Of a DNA stretch of 64,000 bases, positions 20,701-31,193 are shown in pieces; position 1 is the stretch's first letter; every line of letters begins with the position of its first letter. The stretch comes from Harmothoe impar. Lineage: Eukaryota > Annelida > Polychaeta > Phyllodocida > Polynoidae. The DNA is taken from the NCBI GenBank assembly GCA_947462335.1, contig OX381707.1, forward strand, positions 65,862,816 to 65,926,815. Direction: 5' to 3'. Below the pieces are notes generated by a model. The model did no database searches, was not told the origin of the DNA, and saw nothing but the letters and a program-made list of their open reading frames with translations. The position numbers were made by a program, and so were the translations under genes.

Positions 20701-23700
20701 TGGCACCAGAAAAACACAATCGAGAGAGAATTGAAAAACGCATTGGAGAAGTACAAACAACTGTTGCTTATTCGTGAAGAGATAGAGCAACAACGAAAGG
20801 TATCAGTACTAGAAGGCAAGAAGGTGATTGCTATGACTATTACTGGTGCAAGCATCCATCATAGATTGCTGCAATCACTGAAACCAGCTATCATCATAGT
20901 TGAGGAAGCTGCAGAAGTGTTAGAACCGCAGCTCATGGCAGTTCTTGGCAGCTGGGTTCAGCACATGATTCTGATTGGGGATCACAAGCAACTCAGGCCA
21001 AGTGTTGACAGTTATATCCTTGCAAGAGACTACCACCTTGATCTCTCTATGATGGAAAGGCTTGTCAACAACAACTACCCATACGCTACTCTGCAGATGC
21101 AAAGCCGTATGCTTCCAGAAATGGCAGAACTTCTGACAGACATATACCCAGATCTACAGAGTAATGAAGACCAGGTGAAGGAAAATCATCCCCCAGATTT
21201 CCTTCCAGCCATGTACTTCTGGACTCATGAGGATGAGGAGACTGAGGACAGAAGTTTTAGCAATGAAAAGGAAGCTGCACGAGTCATCAATCTCGCTATA
21301 TTCTTCTTGTTGCAGGGCTACAAAATTGAGGATATCACGATTTTGGCTGCATATCGAGGACAGGTAAAGCTCTTGAGGCAAATGTTAAGGGAAGCAGAAA
21401 GTGACCACCCAAGCATCTTTCCACCCTGGTTTGGATCTAGCAGCACAAACCCATCTGCTACAGATGGAACTCCCAACATCAAAGTACATACAATTGACAT
21501 GTACCAGGGGGATGAAAACAAGATCGTGATTGTATCACTAGTCAGGTCCAACAAGGATGGCCAGATCGGTTTCTTGAAAACAATCAACCGGAGATGTGTT
21601 GCACAGTCGCGCGCTCGCTGTGGAATGTACTTTGTAGGAAATGCAACAACATTCCTCAATGCCAAGGCATCTTGCTGGAAAAGTCCCATTGAAAAAATGC
21701 ATGCAAAGAACCTTGTTGGAAAAAAGCTACCTCTGCATTGTCGTTACCACAGTCAGGCTTCTAAAGTTGAGGTCGAAACAGCAGACTTCATTCCTCTGAC
21801 AGGCATATGCAAGCTGCCATGTGAATTCCAAATGGATTGTGGCAAACATGAATGTGTCCAAAATTGTCAGCCATTCCATGAACATAAATGCCATGAAATT
21901 GTCAAGTTTGTTCATGAGGATTGCAAACATCCTGGACTGAGAGAATGTTGGGAAACTGAGTCTGAGGTTGCCTGCAAAGCACCTTGTGAAAAGATGATGC
22001 TCTGTGGAGTTCATACCTGTGCCTCTCCTTGCCAGCCAGAACATTCCCATCTGAAGGAGCTCTGCCAGGTACCTGTGGAACACACATTTTCAGACTGTGG
22101 CCACACAACAAAAAAACAATGTGGAGAACTTGAAGGGATGCTGCGCTGTAAGAAAAATTGTGTGAAGATGATGGGTTGTGGAATTCACTGGTGTTATTCC
22201 AGCTGCAAGCCCAGGCATTCACATTTGGCATCAGCTTGCATGGAACAGGTTTCCTACAAGTTCCCAAAATGTAGCCACCAAACGAAAAAGAAATGCGGCC
22301 AGGATGAATCAAAGCTACTGTGCTCTGCTCCGTGCAACAAAATGATGGAATGTGGCCTTCATCTATGCCGTTCAAAATGCCAACCTGAACATTCCCACAA
22401 GAAGACCCTATGTTCTGCTTCTGCACTACAGATGTTGAAGACATGTGGTCATATAATAACAAAGCAGTGCAGAGAAGACGAATCAGTCCTATGCTGCCAA
22501 GAGCCCTGTGCCAAACTGATGGACTGTGGAGAACACAAATGCCCTTCAAAGTGTCAGCCTCACCACTTTCATTTCAAGAGTGACTGCACAGTCACCACGC
22601 AACATATATTTCCAAGTTGTTGCCATGTGATGGAAAAGAAGTGTGGAGAAAATGTATTGGGATTACAGTGCAAAAAACTGATTTTTGCAAAATTCAAAAA
22701 ATGTCCACATTACATAATGCTTGAATGCTGGCAGTCGAATGATTGGTTCAGATGCAAATCAGCATGCACACGAAAGTTGGCCTGCAACCACCTCTGTGAA
22801 GCATTGTGTGGGTACCCTTGTGATACAAGTTGTAAAATCTGTGAACAGCTAGAGAAAGTAGACAGGAAAAACAAACTAGAAGCAGAGGAAAGGGAAAGGC
22901 AGAAATCAAGAGAGAAGGCACAACAGGAGTTGGCAGATCTCGCAATGAATAACCCTTACCTCCTCACAAAATGCCATCTTCAACTTCTATTACCAGAAGG
23001 TGACACTGCTTCAGAATATGCTGAAGTTTGTGACCGTGTGCAGAGATACGTGCAGCCAAAGCATAACTGGTTCCCTGAAGTCTCCAGGATCGAGAAGATC
23101 ACAAACTTGAAGCTTTATGAAAGATGGCTGCAAGCAAAGTCAGAAATGTTTGACCCAACACGTGTGGAATTGAAGTTTCATGGTGCTGATGAGAAAGGAG
23201 TTGAGAATATCATTGGCCATGGATTCCGACTTCCAGAGACAGAAGGCATGTATGGGGAGGGTGTTTACTTTGCAACAGATTCATCAAAGAATGATCAGAT
23301 TAGGTACACAAAGAATTCCAACAAACTTCTTCTGTGCAATGTGCTGCTTGGAAAATCCCTAACTGTAGATTCTGCAAAATCTTCAATGAAAAGGGAAACC
23401 TTGCGAGAGATGGGATATGATTCTTTGTATGCCAAGAGGAAGACAGATCAAAGTGGTGGTGTTCTGTATGACGAATATGTCATCTATGACCCAGCACAGG
23501 CACTTCCAAAGTACATAGTTCATTACGGTCAGAGCACCCTCGAGAACTTGAGTTTGAAGATGAGTGTTCCAAAAGCCTTTGAAGAGCAGAATCTGACTCC
23601 AAAACGTCAGTATGATCCAAAAGATCCGATGGACTTCCATTTCCGCCTGGCAGAATCCCAATTCCTCAGGCTGACCAAATTCCATCATATCACTGCTGAA

Positions 23701-24141
23701 GTAAAGTCAGTGGATTTCTACCAAAACCCTCTGCTTATCAAGAGGTTCAATGAAAAAGAGAAACAACTCAAAGCAAAGTACCCTGGTGGTAATGAATGCA
23801 AGCCAATCCTGGCCTTCCATGGCACAGCTGCTGGGAATATACCCAACATTGTCAGGTCAAACTTTGACATGAGTAGGAACATGCGAGGAGTATATGGTGC
23901 CGGTATGTACTTCTCCGAGTTCCCTGATGTCAGTATTGGGTATGCTCAAGGGGCGAACAAACTCATCCTGTGTCAGCTGCTCCCAGGACGGTCATACCCA
24001 TGCCCAGGAACCATGAGCAATGCACCACTGCAACCTGGGTATGACTCACACATAGTAAAGGCTGATACTCAAGGACGTGGGGAAATGGTCGTGATCTATG
24101 ATTCTGATCAGATACTTCCAACATACGTCATAAACTACTGA
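17788..24141 (+). CDS. ZNFX1-like: ZNFX1-like helicase with cold-shock-like domains, NFX1-type zinc fingers and two PARP domains
   Basis: About 2,117 residues in one exon, starting at an ATG in good context (AAG-ATG-G). Order: two cold-shock/OB-like domains (~61-128 with FGFIV and DVYF; ~160-234 with TGFIRI and LYF); a helical region; SF1 helicase with Walker A GPPGTGKT (662-669), VEEAAE (1038-1043), GDHKQLRP (1064) and YQGDE (1239); an acidic insert between Walker A and B; five regular NFX1-type fingers plus a degenerate sixth (~1341-1680); PARP domain A with His1798, Tyr1827 and Glu1896; PARP domain B with His2011, Tyr2041 and Met at the Glu position (2100). ZNFX1 proteins are RNA helicases of innate immunity and small-RNA pathways; PARP domains transfer ADP-ribose. 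Joining both, with N-terminal cold-shock folds, suggests an RNA-sensing effector that modifies its target (inference). Confidence 0.9.
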   Translation: MADSLNWRTGNKTKVPSDQNGQKWSDSSTWRSWNKDTVLQGPSPEEKKMSFNWRLRKNEDMLFGKVKALHQNFGFIVPDEPLPPGYEISDVYFATKYPREVELTVGDQVRFLLNDQSKEKPQAFKVLKCDGTEGNVASKPVDPSIPGNFSQRAASKLRQRNEGRVIKMLENGTGFIRITGDVPEQYKEYQDTLYFDSKWVECGGINITVGDKVEFDVCFNKRHENQFSAHRIKLVDCRPKNNAAIYQVITEMINKITDVTVDNSGIILQMLRCDAIWESIGSCWSLLPETIYRLLELLEMLCNQSKASAQIFKHTLEVLLNTEFYTHKSSRSCFSQFVKGAWENDEMSFRNQIKKFLLMVLDYLPNKARMVATLAKSMLSLEQDSTENFLYMALKKVSYGHADDIEGFEWDELPLVPSTKELMQESSLSSEYMNQAKTHGPYESVQDYMDTYFRLLREDCFSSLRIGVQKYLNNTLDPRDMNIYTGISLSRICLTTYGGGLTLGIKVIPCNLIDDWRTCRNLQFGNLLCLSPSGSFTDPIWATVSEKDPELLETDSIIWVKLVSDSNVLDDTECISALKEARARTIMAESPTYYIAYQPVLKTLRDTDPETLAFQAELVNMEPPCPPETLDEQAIDPSPELDESQTLAFTQALCNRLSIIQGPPGTGKTFIGIHLIRHFMKQEVEVKFPILVLTYKNHALDEFTKSVLEFLPNGVARVGGRSVDPELVDCNLKSLKNNHSMPKKLASERHSIQNEAFAMKAKVRSLMEKFEAATDFSAETVLRTFTFSQIEKLLWGFKAKHGWTTAETKGIKEALSKYEDALNDPEKSTEEQMSNLDDLVVFVDQALKEWLPPTSIFEDIMKVEEGPTHLKRQQNEADLEMEVNSDSPSSDIDETDVAEEEEERLAAILYPWEYDKNQDEIRVKDQNIRVPYIGSIAKRWAAVVTLPSLTQIDDLWSLNEHDKVFIIQAILWHQKNTIERELKNALEKYKQLLLIREEIEQQRKVSVLEGKKVIAMTITGASIHHRLLQSLKPAIIIVEEAAEVLEPQLMAVLGSWVQHMILIGDHKQLRPSVDSYILARDYHLDLSMMERLVNNNYPYATLQMQSRMLPEMAELLTDIYPDLQSNEDQVKENHPPDFLPAMYFWTHEDEETEDRSFSNEKEAARVINLAIFFLLQGYKIEDITILAAYRGQVKLLRQMLREAESDHPSIFPPWFGSSSTNPSATDGTPNIKVHTIDMYQGDENKIVIVSLVRSNKDGQIGFLKTINRRCVAQSRARCGMYFVGNATTFLNAKASCWKSPIEKMHAKNLVGKKLPLHCRYHSQASKVEVETADFIPLTGICKLPCEFQMDCGKHECVQNCQPFHEHKCHEIVKFVHEDCKHPGLRECWETESEVACKAPCEKMMLCGVHTCASPCQPEHSHLKELCQVPVEHTFSDCGHTTKKQCGELEGMLRCKKNCVKMMGCGIHWCYSSCKPRHSHLASACMEQVSYKFPKCSHQTKKKCGQDESKLLCSAPCNKMMECGLHLCRSKCQPEHSHKKTLCSASALQMLKTCGHIITKQCREDESVLCCQEPCAKLMDCGEHKCPSKCQPHHFHFKSDCTVTTQHIFPSCCHVMEKKCGENVLGLQCKKLIFAKFKKCPHYIMLECWQSNDWFRCKSACTRKLACNHLCEALCGYPCDTSCKICEQLEKVDRKNKLEAEERERQKSREKAQQELADLAMNNPYLLTKCHLQLLLPEGDTASEYAEVCDRVQRYVQPKHNWFPEVSRIEKITNLKLYERWLQAKSEMFDPTRVELKFHGADEKGVENIIGHGFRLPETEGMYGEGVYFATDSSKNDQIRYTKNSNKLLLCNVLLGKSLTVDSAKSSMKRETLREMGYDSLYAKRKTDQSGGVLYDEYVIYDPAQALPKYIVHYGQSTLENLSLKMSVPKAFEEQNLTPKRQYDPKDPMDFHFRLAESQFLRLTKFHHITAEVKSVDFYQNPLLIKRFNEKEKQLKAKYPGGNECKPILAFHGTAAGNIPNIVRSNFDMSRNMRGVYGAGMYFSEFPDVSIGYAQGANKLILCQLLPGRSYPCPGTMSNAPLQPGYDSHIVKADTQGRGEMVVIYDSDQILPTYVINY

Positions 24142-25300
24142 ATTAGATCAAAACCATCAGTAATTATGGTGGAAGCACAAAAGAAAGAACTGTCTCTGGT
24201 TTATTATCTTGCCACTGATGTCAAATGATGAAACCATGCAAACCTGCTTATGCCTCCTATGTAAAATGCATTTAGAAATATGCCTGATACCTGAATATGA
24301 GATGGGATATTGGGGGGCTTCAGCCATTGATTATCAACATCTGAAAGAATTACACTTCAATGGGAAATATCATTCTACCATTTGTATTTATAATGTATGA
24401 GACACAAATTGGCTCTTTAGACCACCTCTGCTATTGTCATGATGACCACGACAGTGATAGTTCATTGGCATACTAACTCTATACTTTATACTGTCTGAAC
24501 ACCCATTTTTATTAAGTTAGTAAGTGTGATGTTAAATACTTGGCCTTAAGTTTCAAGTGTAACATATTATGTATCCACTTCTGCAACCAAACTTGAATAG
24601 ACACGTTTTGGTGCTGTGTGCATAATCCCACTGTGTGCCTATTCAGACATAGCCATATTGTTTCAGTGCCTGTTGATCTGCATATTCATGTTAGGTATAC
24701 CAACATGTATAACAAACTTGTGTTCATTATACTTTGATTAATACAACACCTGAAGGCATTTTGCTACACCTCATGTGTCTCAAGTACGAGTGGCAACAAT
24801 TTGGTTCAAGCATACAATTATTCCTTTGATTGATCCTGAACTACATGTTTAAATCTTATGTTCTAAATCTGAATTGCCTGTTATGTGTTATAATAATGCA
24901 TGTAGATTTGTCATCAGTCACTATGATATATCGAAATAGATGTACACAAATGTCTTCCAAGTAAATGGCGTTTTGTGCATGTTGCATATAAAAAAAAAGT
25001 GCATTTGAGTAAAGTAATTTTGGTCTGCAGTATACAGTTGATATTTATGAAGCATGAAACAAATAACATACTCAGATTGCTTTCGCAGGATCAGTATTCT
25101 CAATTGTTCAATAAGAGCAGTATAATTGTTTAGTTTGAACAATGAATCAAACTGTATGTAGCGTGATTTATGGATTCGGCATTGTGTTTACAAGTATTAG
25201 CACGTTATCACTTGACATATGAAGAAACCTTATGTAGGGTGCATGATATATGCATAGACGGTAACATTAATGTGCTAATAAAAGTTCCAATTGATAAAGT
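24142..25300 (+). other. Probable 3' untranslated region of the helicase-PARP gene
   Basis: AT-rich sequence without a credible ORF. The first good AATAAA is at 25,277-25,282, which would give a 3' UTR of about 1.15 kb. Nothing else recognised. Confidence 0.45.
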
Positions 25301-26570
25301 ACAATAACATCATGTGGTTGAAAATTCTGTGTATATCCGGGTGAAACGCGTGGGCGAAAGGGCCATGATATAGTTTTGTACCAAGGGGGGATAGTGAACA
25401 GTGCATCATACAATAATGCTTAACACCTTCGTGCACGCATTAGAGAGCAACAGAGAATCTTGATTTTAAGAACATCGTTCAGACGTTCTCTATTCTCTAA
25501 ATACTGTTGGTGCAACATTTCCCGACCTTTCCCAATGCGTGTGGTACATCTGAAGGAAGGCTATGGTAACAATCACTATGACATTGAACTTGGATTTTGT
25601 GGGGTTTGTGCAACCCCCTGCTGGTAGCTTGGAGCCAGTGAACAGGAACCAGAATGTATGATGGGAGTGCTGCCATCTTTTTTTCTGGTTCCATTTCTGG
25701 TTCCTGTCCGCTGGTTCCAAGAGAATAAGAGATGTGCGATTGGCAACTACTGCTGTGTTGTAGATAGTGGCATAACCAATGTATTAAAATATGTTGGGGT
25801 TGGTCATTGCAGGGTGTGTTGAGTCCCCAGTTCTAGTGCTGGGGTATAGTTACGTCCAAGAAGGCCAGGTGGCAGCAGTGATGGCCATCGGATGTAAAGG
25901 CTGGTGGTGCACGGCAATGATTCTCTGCATGGGTACCCTTCTCTATGTGGAAGAATAACATGTAGAACAGGGGTGATCTTACAGCTAGAAAGTAAATGTC
26001 TGTGTTTGTTGCTATGAATCATCAAAGTAGATTGTATGTTCAAGGGTTTTAGCTAATTATCGATCGAGTTCAATTTAAACCACCCTACCCAGTGAACAAA
26101 AAACACTATACAACGTTATATAACTTTCTCTATGGCTCCTTACATTATATAACGTTAAAAACGGCATTTTAACGTAAAATAATGCATTTTGATAGCTGGG
26201 CAGTGAGGTATACAACATTCTGATGAGTCGTCTACAGTGCCAATCTACTTTGATGATTCATACATAAAGGACGAGTTGCATAGATCATGTCCTGACATCT
26301 AATGTGATAGAACACTTAGGATAGCAGACTGTGGTCTGCAGACACTCAGGGGTTACACCCACAATCATGTATGGTGACCCTTAAAAGCATCCCCAGCATC
26401 GCCATATTCAATTACCTGAAAAGAACTAGCTCAGACATCGAAGAGGGTCATTCTGAGTCACTCACGGACACATCCCATGCACTGACTCGCTCACTCAATC
26501 ACTCACTCACCCACTCACTTACTCACACACGCACTCAGCCATTCCCTCCCTCCCTGTCGAACATTAGGGG
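25301..26570. other. Non-coding, with an ACTC microsatellite and a dispersed-repeat piece
   Basis: No gene seen. About 25,940-26,040 shares a block (GAAGAATRACATG...GGGTGATCTTACAGC) with 37,890-37,940 and 42,367-42,410. A degenerate (CACT)n microsatellite lies at about 26,458-26,530. Repeated CTGGTTCC words occur near 25,630-25,720. Confidence 0.5.
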
Positions 26571-26574
26571 CCCT

Positions 26575-26830
26575 TGATGGGGGTCCCCATGTCCTTGGGC
26601 CCATGTCCCATGTCGATCTTGAGATATGCTCATGTCGCCATGTTGATCTTAACGAATGGCCATGTCGCTCTGTCGATTTTAAGAAATGGTCCATGTCCCA
26701 TGTCACCATCTACTTATTCACCATGTCCCATGTCACTAGGCCCCATAAAGGCCCATGTCGCCGTGTCGAATTTAGGGGTCTAGGGCCATATATTAACCTA
26801 TTATTGCCAAATATATAGGTTAATTGAAAA
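26575..26830 (+). repeat. CATGTC-rich degenerate dispersed repeat, copy 2
   Basis: At least seven CATGTC words are spaced by GATTTTAA-like linkers, ending in TTTAGGGGTCTA at about 26,770 and a CCTATTATTGCCA tail. It is parallel to the copy at 340-830. ORFs across it are by-products of the repeat. Confidence 0.65.
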
Positions 26831-29800
26831 TTACCACTATTTTAACTCCACTTTAAGGGCTCAAACCCTCCAGAAAAATCTTCTCACAAACCAGGCTGCC
26901 ACATGACATGCAAGAGTGTAAAACTAAAATTTGCATTGCTGGGGATCCAACTTAGGTATTATTGACCAAACATTAGCCAAATGCACTAACTAGCTCTATA
27001 TGTATATAGCTATTTCGCTATAAGTTAGAATGGTTTTTCGCTATAGGCTAAGTTAGAATGGGTTTTTTTCTGTGATACACCATAACTGTAATTATCCTAA
27101 TTCCTATCTATTGCCACACAGCACTATGCCCCCTCTGACACAGCTCACATCGATAACGTTATTTGGCTCAGTATTGAATCAAATCACCTTGATAAAACCA
27201 AGACAGGGACAAACAGGATATTATCAATCCAATGCAGGACATTGTCAGTTTTTATACTCGATGTGACACGTGCGTGGTCACCAAGGCATGAAGCACAATT
27301 CATCGCCCCAAACACGGAGGCACGAGTGATAGTCCATCGTTGCACCAATTCTGAGAGCCTGTGTGGGTCCATCAACCATGGAGCAATATGAGCCAAATAG
27401 AATTAGCTTACCTGGTGCAAGTATCTAGAAGAGTGCATTGATTGTGAGTGAAACGAAATATTATGGAGATAAAGCTAAAACAAATATGTCACAAAATATC
27501 ATTTCTTTATTCGTTGCTGAATGCATCATTTTTAGTATAGGAATTGTTAATGCAGGTATATCATTCATTGGTGGGGTATGCTCTTGGGGGCTAACCCAAG
27601 GGGATGACACCAATGTAGGGACCCAAAAACCATGTACATGTACTAATATCATCAATGTCAGGTAACCTGGAGAATGTCAACTGTACCAGAGACTATAATA
27701 ACCATTTCTTACGTTGCGTTATGGCCAATTAGGACAAAAAATATTTACCATGCTTTTCAGTAGCCCAGCCTGATTGGAATTGCTGCGCGCAATTTCTAAT
27801 TTCTGATGGATTTTGGTGAAGGTGTAAAGAAGTGTGACGGATGAATTATGCTCAGGCATGGACTTTAAATGCAGTTTTGACAGGTGCCTTGTTAGATGTT
27901 CCCAGAATGATTTCCATTGTCCAAGTAACCGATTGAGTGGGTCTCATTTAGCCCTTTTTTCTTCCTCCCTGTCAAACATATTTAACACTAATGACATGGT
28001 GGTGCTAGTTGTCTATTGTACCTCTTATTCTACCGTCAGCAGACCCATGAGGAGCACGATTTTCTAATTACATTATTTAAACAGTTTTAGTGCTTATAAG
28101 AGTAATTTCAAGACTCTCATACCCCCGGTGCTTATTCAATACCCGGCGCCATACATTTAAACTATTCAATTCCCTACTTATATTATTACTAGAAATGACA
28201 GTTTGGCAGAATGTAAGGTTTCCATATGACAGTCTAAACAAAATACCTTTATAGTCTTTGACTTATCCGTTTATAGTTGAGTACATATTTATTACAATAT
28301 AGGCTCAAAAGGACACGCACATACGGTCAATATCTACTTAAACTTAGAATGTGTTTTAGATGATGAGCCTCTGGCAACTATATATGACATCAAAGTGACG
28401 AACCGTGTGAAAAAAAACTCAAGGGCTGTTGTCTTTATATAGAAATAAGGGAGCGAACTAGCTGTGCGCGTGTGTGAGGGAGGCGAGAGGCAGGGAGAGA
28501 GAGATAGATGGGTCGAAATATATAATGATTATATTAGAGTTTTTTTTCATAAATATAGCGTAGGAGAGGTGGGGGAAGATTTGGAGTGTAGCGTATGGAA
28601 TGTGCGTAACATACATACTTAATTAGTACATCGCCACAGAGAAGTAAATAAAGGAAATTGACAGACAAAATATTGGAAAAACAGAAAATGTGCTGTACAA
28701 ACATGCTCTTTTTCTTGCCTTTCCCCATGCCCTCCCAGCTCTGCCTCAGTCCCCCCCCCCCCCCGCGTCACACCCTCAATAGGGAGCCCTTATATTATAA
28801 CAGTTCCACCCCCACCCCCCATCCTCTCTCCTCCTGCTCTCACATCAATCCAATACCCAATTACCACAGAGGTGATTGGAGGGTCAGGGTTTGTCATTGA
28901 TCAGGCTTTATGATGGGATTAGCACCCTACTCTGATTACTAGTGCTGCTAAACAGGCCTTAACCACATCCATAAGACCAAGCTTATCTCACAGACACCAT
29001 CTTAAAGTCATTACATACTATACAAGGAGAGAACAGTATATTGGGATGGAGCCCTGGAGCATCCAGACAAAGCAATTTACCATGTATAGCCCTGAAACGG
29101 GAAACGCTACTTTCGAGGCAGGGGGTCAGCTTTACTAACAATGCTAAATAGTAGTCTTTAGCCGTTGTTTTTTTTCAAGTTAGAGTAACAGTGTATGTTC
29201 CACCGATTGACTCTGAGGGTATATCATCAAATATGAGTCCGCTTTCACATCAGAAACAAATCCTATATTTTAGCCAAAGAGAAGGGGTATTCTTCATGTC
29301 AAAAATGCCTATTCTGGGATAGATTTAGAATTATGACTACCAATTCCATTCCCTATCCCCATTCCCTATATATAAGCCATCGTGTTAAACGCTGACAGAA
29401 CGAAAACTTCACTCTCCAGGCCATACCAGAACAGGTGAAATTATCAGATGAATCCTCATACATATATTTCTTGAATCAATTCAACCAGTTACCTCAAAGC
29501 CTAGTCATACACACACGTCCGACTGACAGGGCATGGGATGCCTTGGACTGCTGAGCTGTGGTCATATTATGACCCTGCCACAGCTGCTAAACTACTTTCG
29601 ATTTTTCATCAATAAAAAGTCAGGGTAAGCCAACCAAGGGATCTGACTACCTGTCTCTCTAGAGCCTCTATCACCATGAATAAGGCTTCTCCTCCGGTGT
29701 GGTTGTAGACAGGTTCATGTCATCTAAGTTGAGTTGAGTTGAATTATATTTGGTAATTTGGCTCAACTCCATAATATTATGTCTCTTGTAAGACAGCCAG

Positions 29801-30820
29801 TTATGATGACATTAAAGCAAAAGAAAAACGAATGAAAGGCTGGTAACACCCATGTACCCCTTTGTTTTGTGGTCATTTTTAACCACATGATGTATACTAA
29901 ATCCTTAGATATACTGCAAATAAAGATGATGTTATGGACACCTTTGGGAGGGTCTGCTATGCGCTACTTGATAATGACCTGTCTGAGCCAACTATTTGAA
30001 TTGTCCCCAACTGTATTAATTTATCAAGGAATCACTATGATTTGGGATGTTAAGTGTATCTTATGATCCTATGTACAGATGGCTAAGGTTTTGATTACAA
30101 ATTATTGACAATTTTCTCTTCTGTGTAGCAAAATACAGAAAAAATACAATTAAATTATTTTGTGTTTTCCCCTAAATCATTGGTTTCACCTATGACTACA
30201 AATTTTTCTGGATTGATTATGTCCCAGACCACCCCCACTAAATATCTGAGAAGTTGGGTTGAGATATTATTGGTCAATTTCTCATAAAGTTCAAAAATGT
30301 TGAAGAAATGGGGTTTGCACCATATGCGGCCATAGTTAAGGGTGTCCTATCTTCAAATGTCAATATATCAAAATCTAGTACTATGACACTATGAGGTACT
30401 AATATTTTGCTTCTATCACATCATCATAGATCAAACTAATATAATCCCAAGTGATTAAGAGATATTATTGGTAGAATAGAATCGACTGAACGCTCGCTTA
30501 TACCTTTAATTTCATAAGCCCTTTTAAAGGCAGAATTCTCAGAGAATTCACTGCAAAATGCATAAATGAACAAAATATGGCAGTCCGGACAATCTATTGG
30601 CATAGCTTAAACGCATAGCCACTATTACGAGCATAAAGAACACATTGGCATTGTACAGTAAAAGTCCATATTATAAGTTACTTTTAGGTTCACAAATTTC
30701 TTATAAGCCATAACAAAACACTTGACCATATTATATATTATAGCATTCCCTAAAATCCTGGAGCCTGACTCACACTTGCTGCAGAAACTGCCCCCCTTCT
30801 ATCACCAACCCTGAGCAAAT
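26831..30820. other. Non-coding AT-rich region
   Basis: No ORF resembling a known protein, no RNA gene and no clear transposon ends were seen. There is a C-tract at about 28,752-28,764, a GA-rich patch near 28,480-28,510, and short GAGTT repeats near 29,730. It could contain introns or regulatory DNA that I cannot recognise. Confidence 0.4.
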
Positions 30821-30829
30821 ACACCACCT

Positions 30830-30990
30830 ACTTCTCCACGCCCAGTGCGCATGTGCGGACGCACGCCCACATCCTTCTCTGACGTTGAACGACTTCCGGC
30901 CAAACAAGGCTACGCGCATGCGGCCTGACATTTGAGCAGGTATCATTAATCTTACTACATTGATTCTGCCATTTTGGTATAGTAGCAACA
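30830..30990. promoter_or_regulatory. Orphan CpG-rich promoter-like island
   Basis: In about 100 bp of otherwise AT-rich DNA there are two NRF1-like palindromes (GCGCATGTGCG near 30,847 and GCGCATGCGG near 30,913), an ETS-like ACTTCCGG near 30,892, a CRE-like half TGACGTT near 30,880 and a YY1-like GCCATTTTG near 30,968. These motifs cluster in TATA-less housekeeping promoters. No ORF downstream on either strand is convincing, so the transcript, if any, is non-coding or starts a spliced gene. Confidence 0.4.
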
Positions 30991-31193
30991 AGGCAGGGCC
31001 TCCGGGCGTGCAGGACCTTTTCAGTTAGAGTAGAATAACACTGGTATAACTGTAGGGACAATCAAGCTTGTAGACTAACACTGCTATAACTGTATTCTAA
31101 TAACTGTAGGGACAATCAAGCTATGGTGTAGCTCATAGGCATTATTCTTGCATATGCAACTCTATTATTGGCATAGGGCATATAGCGTATCTG

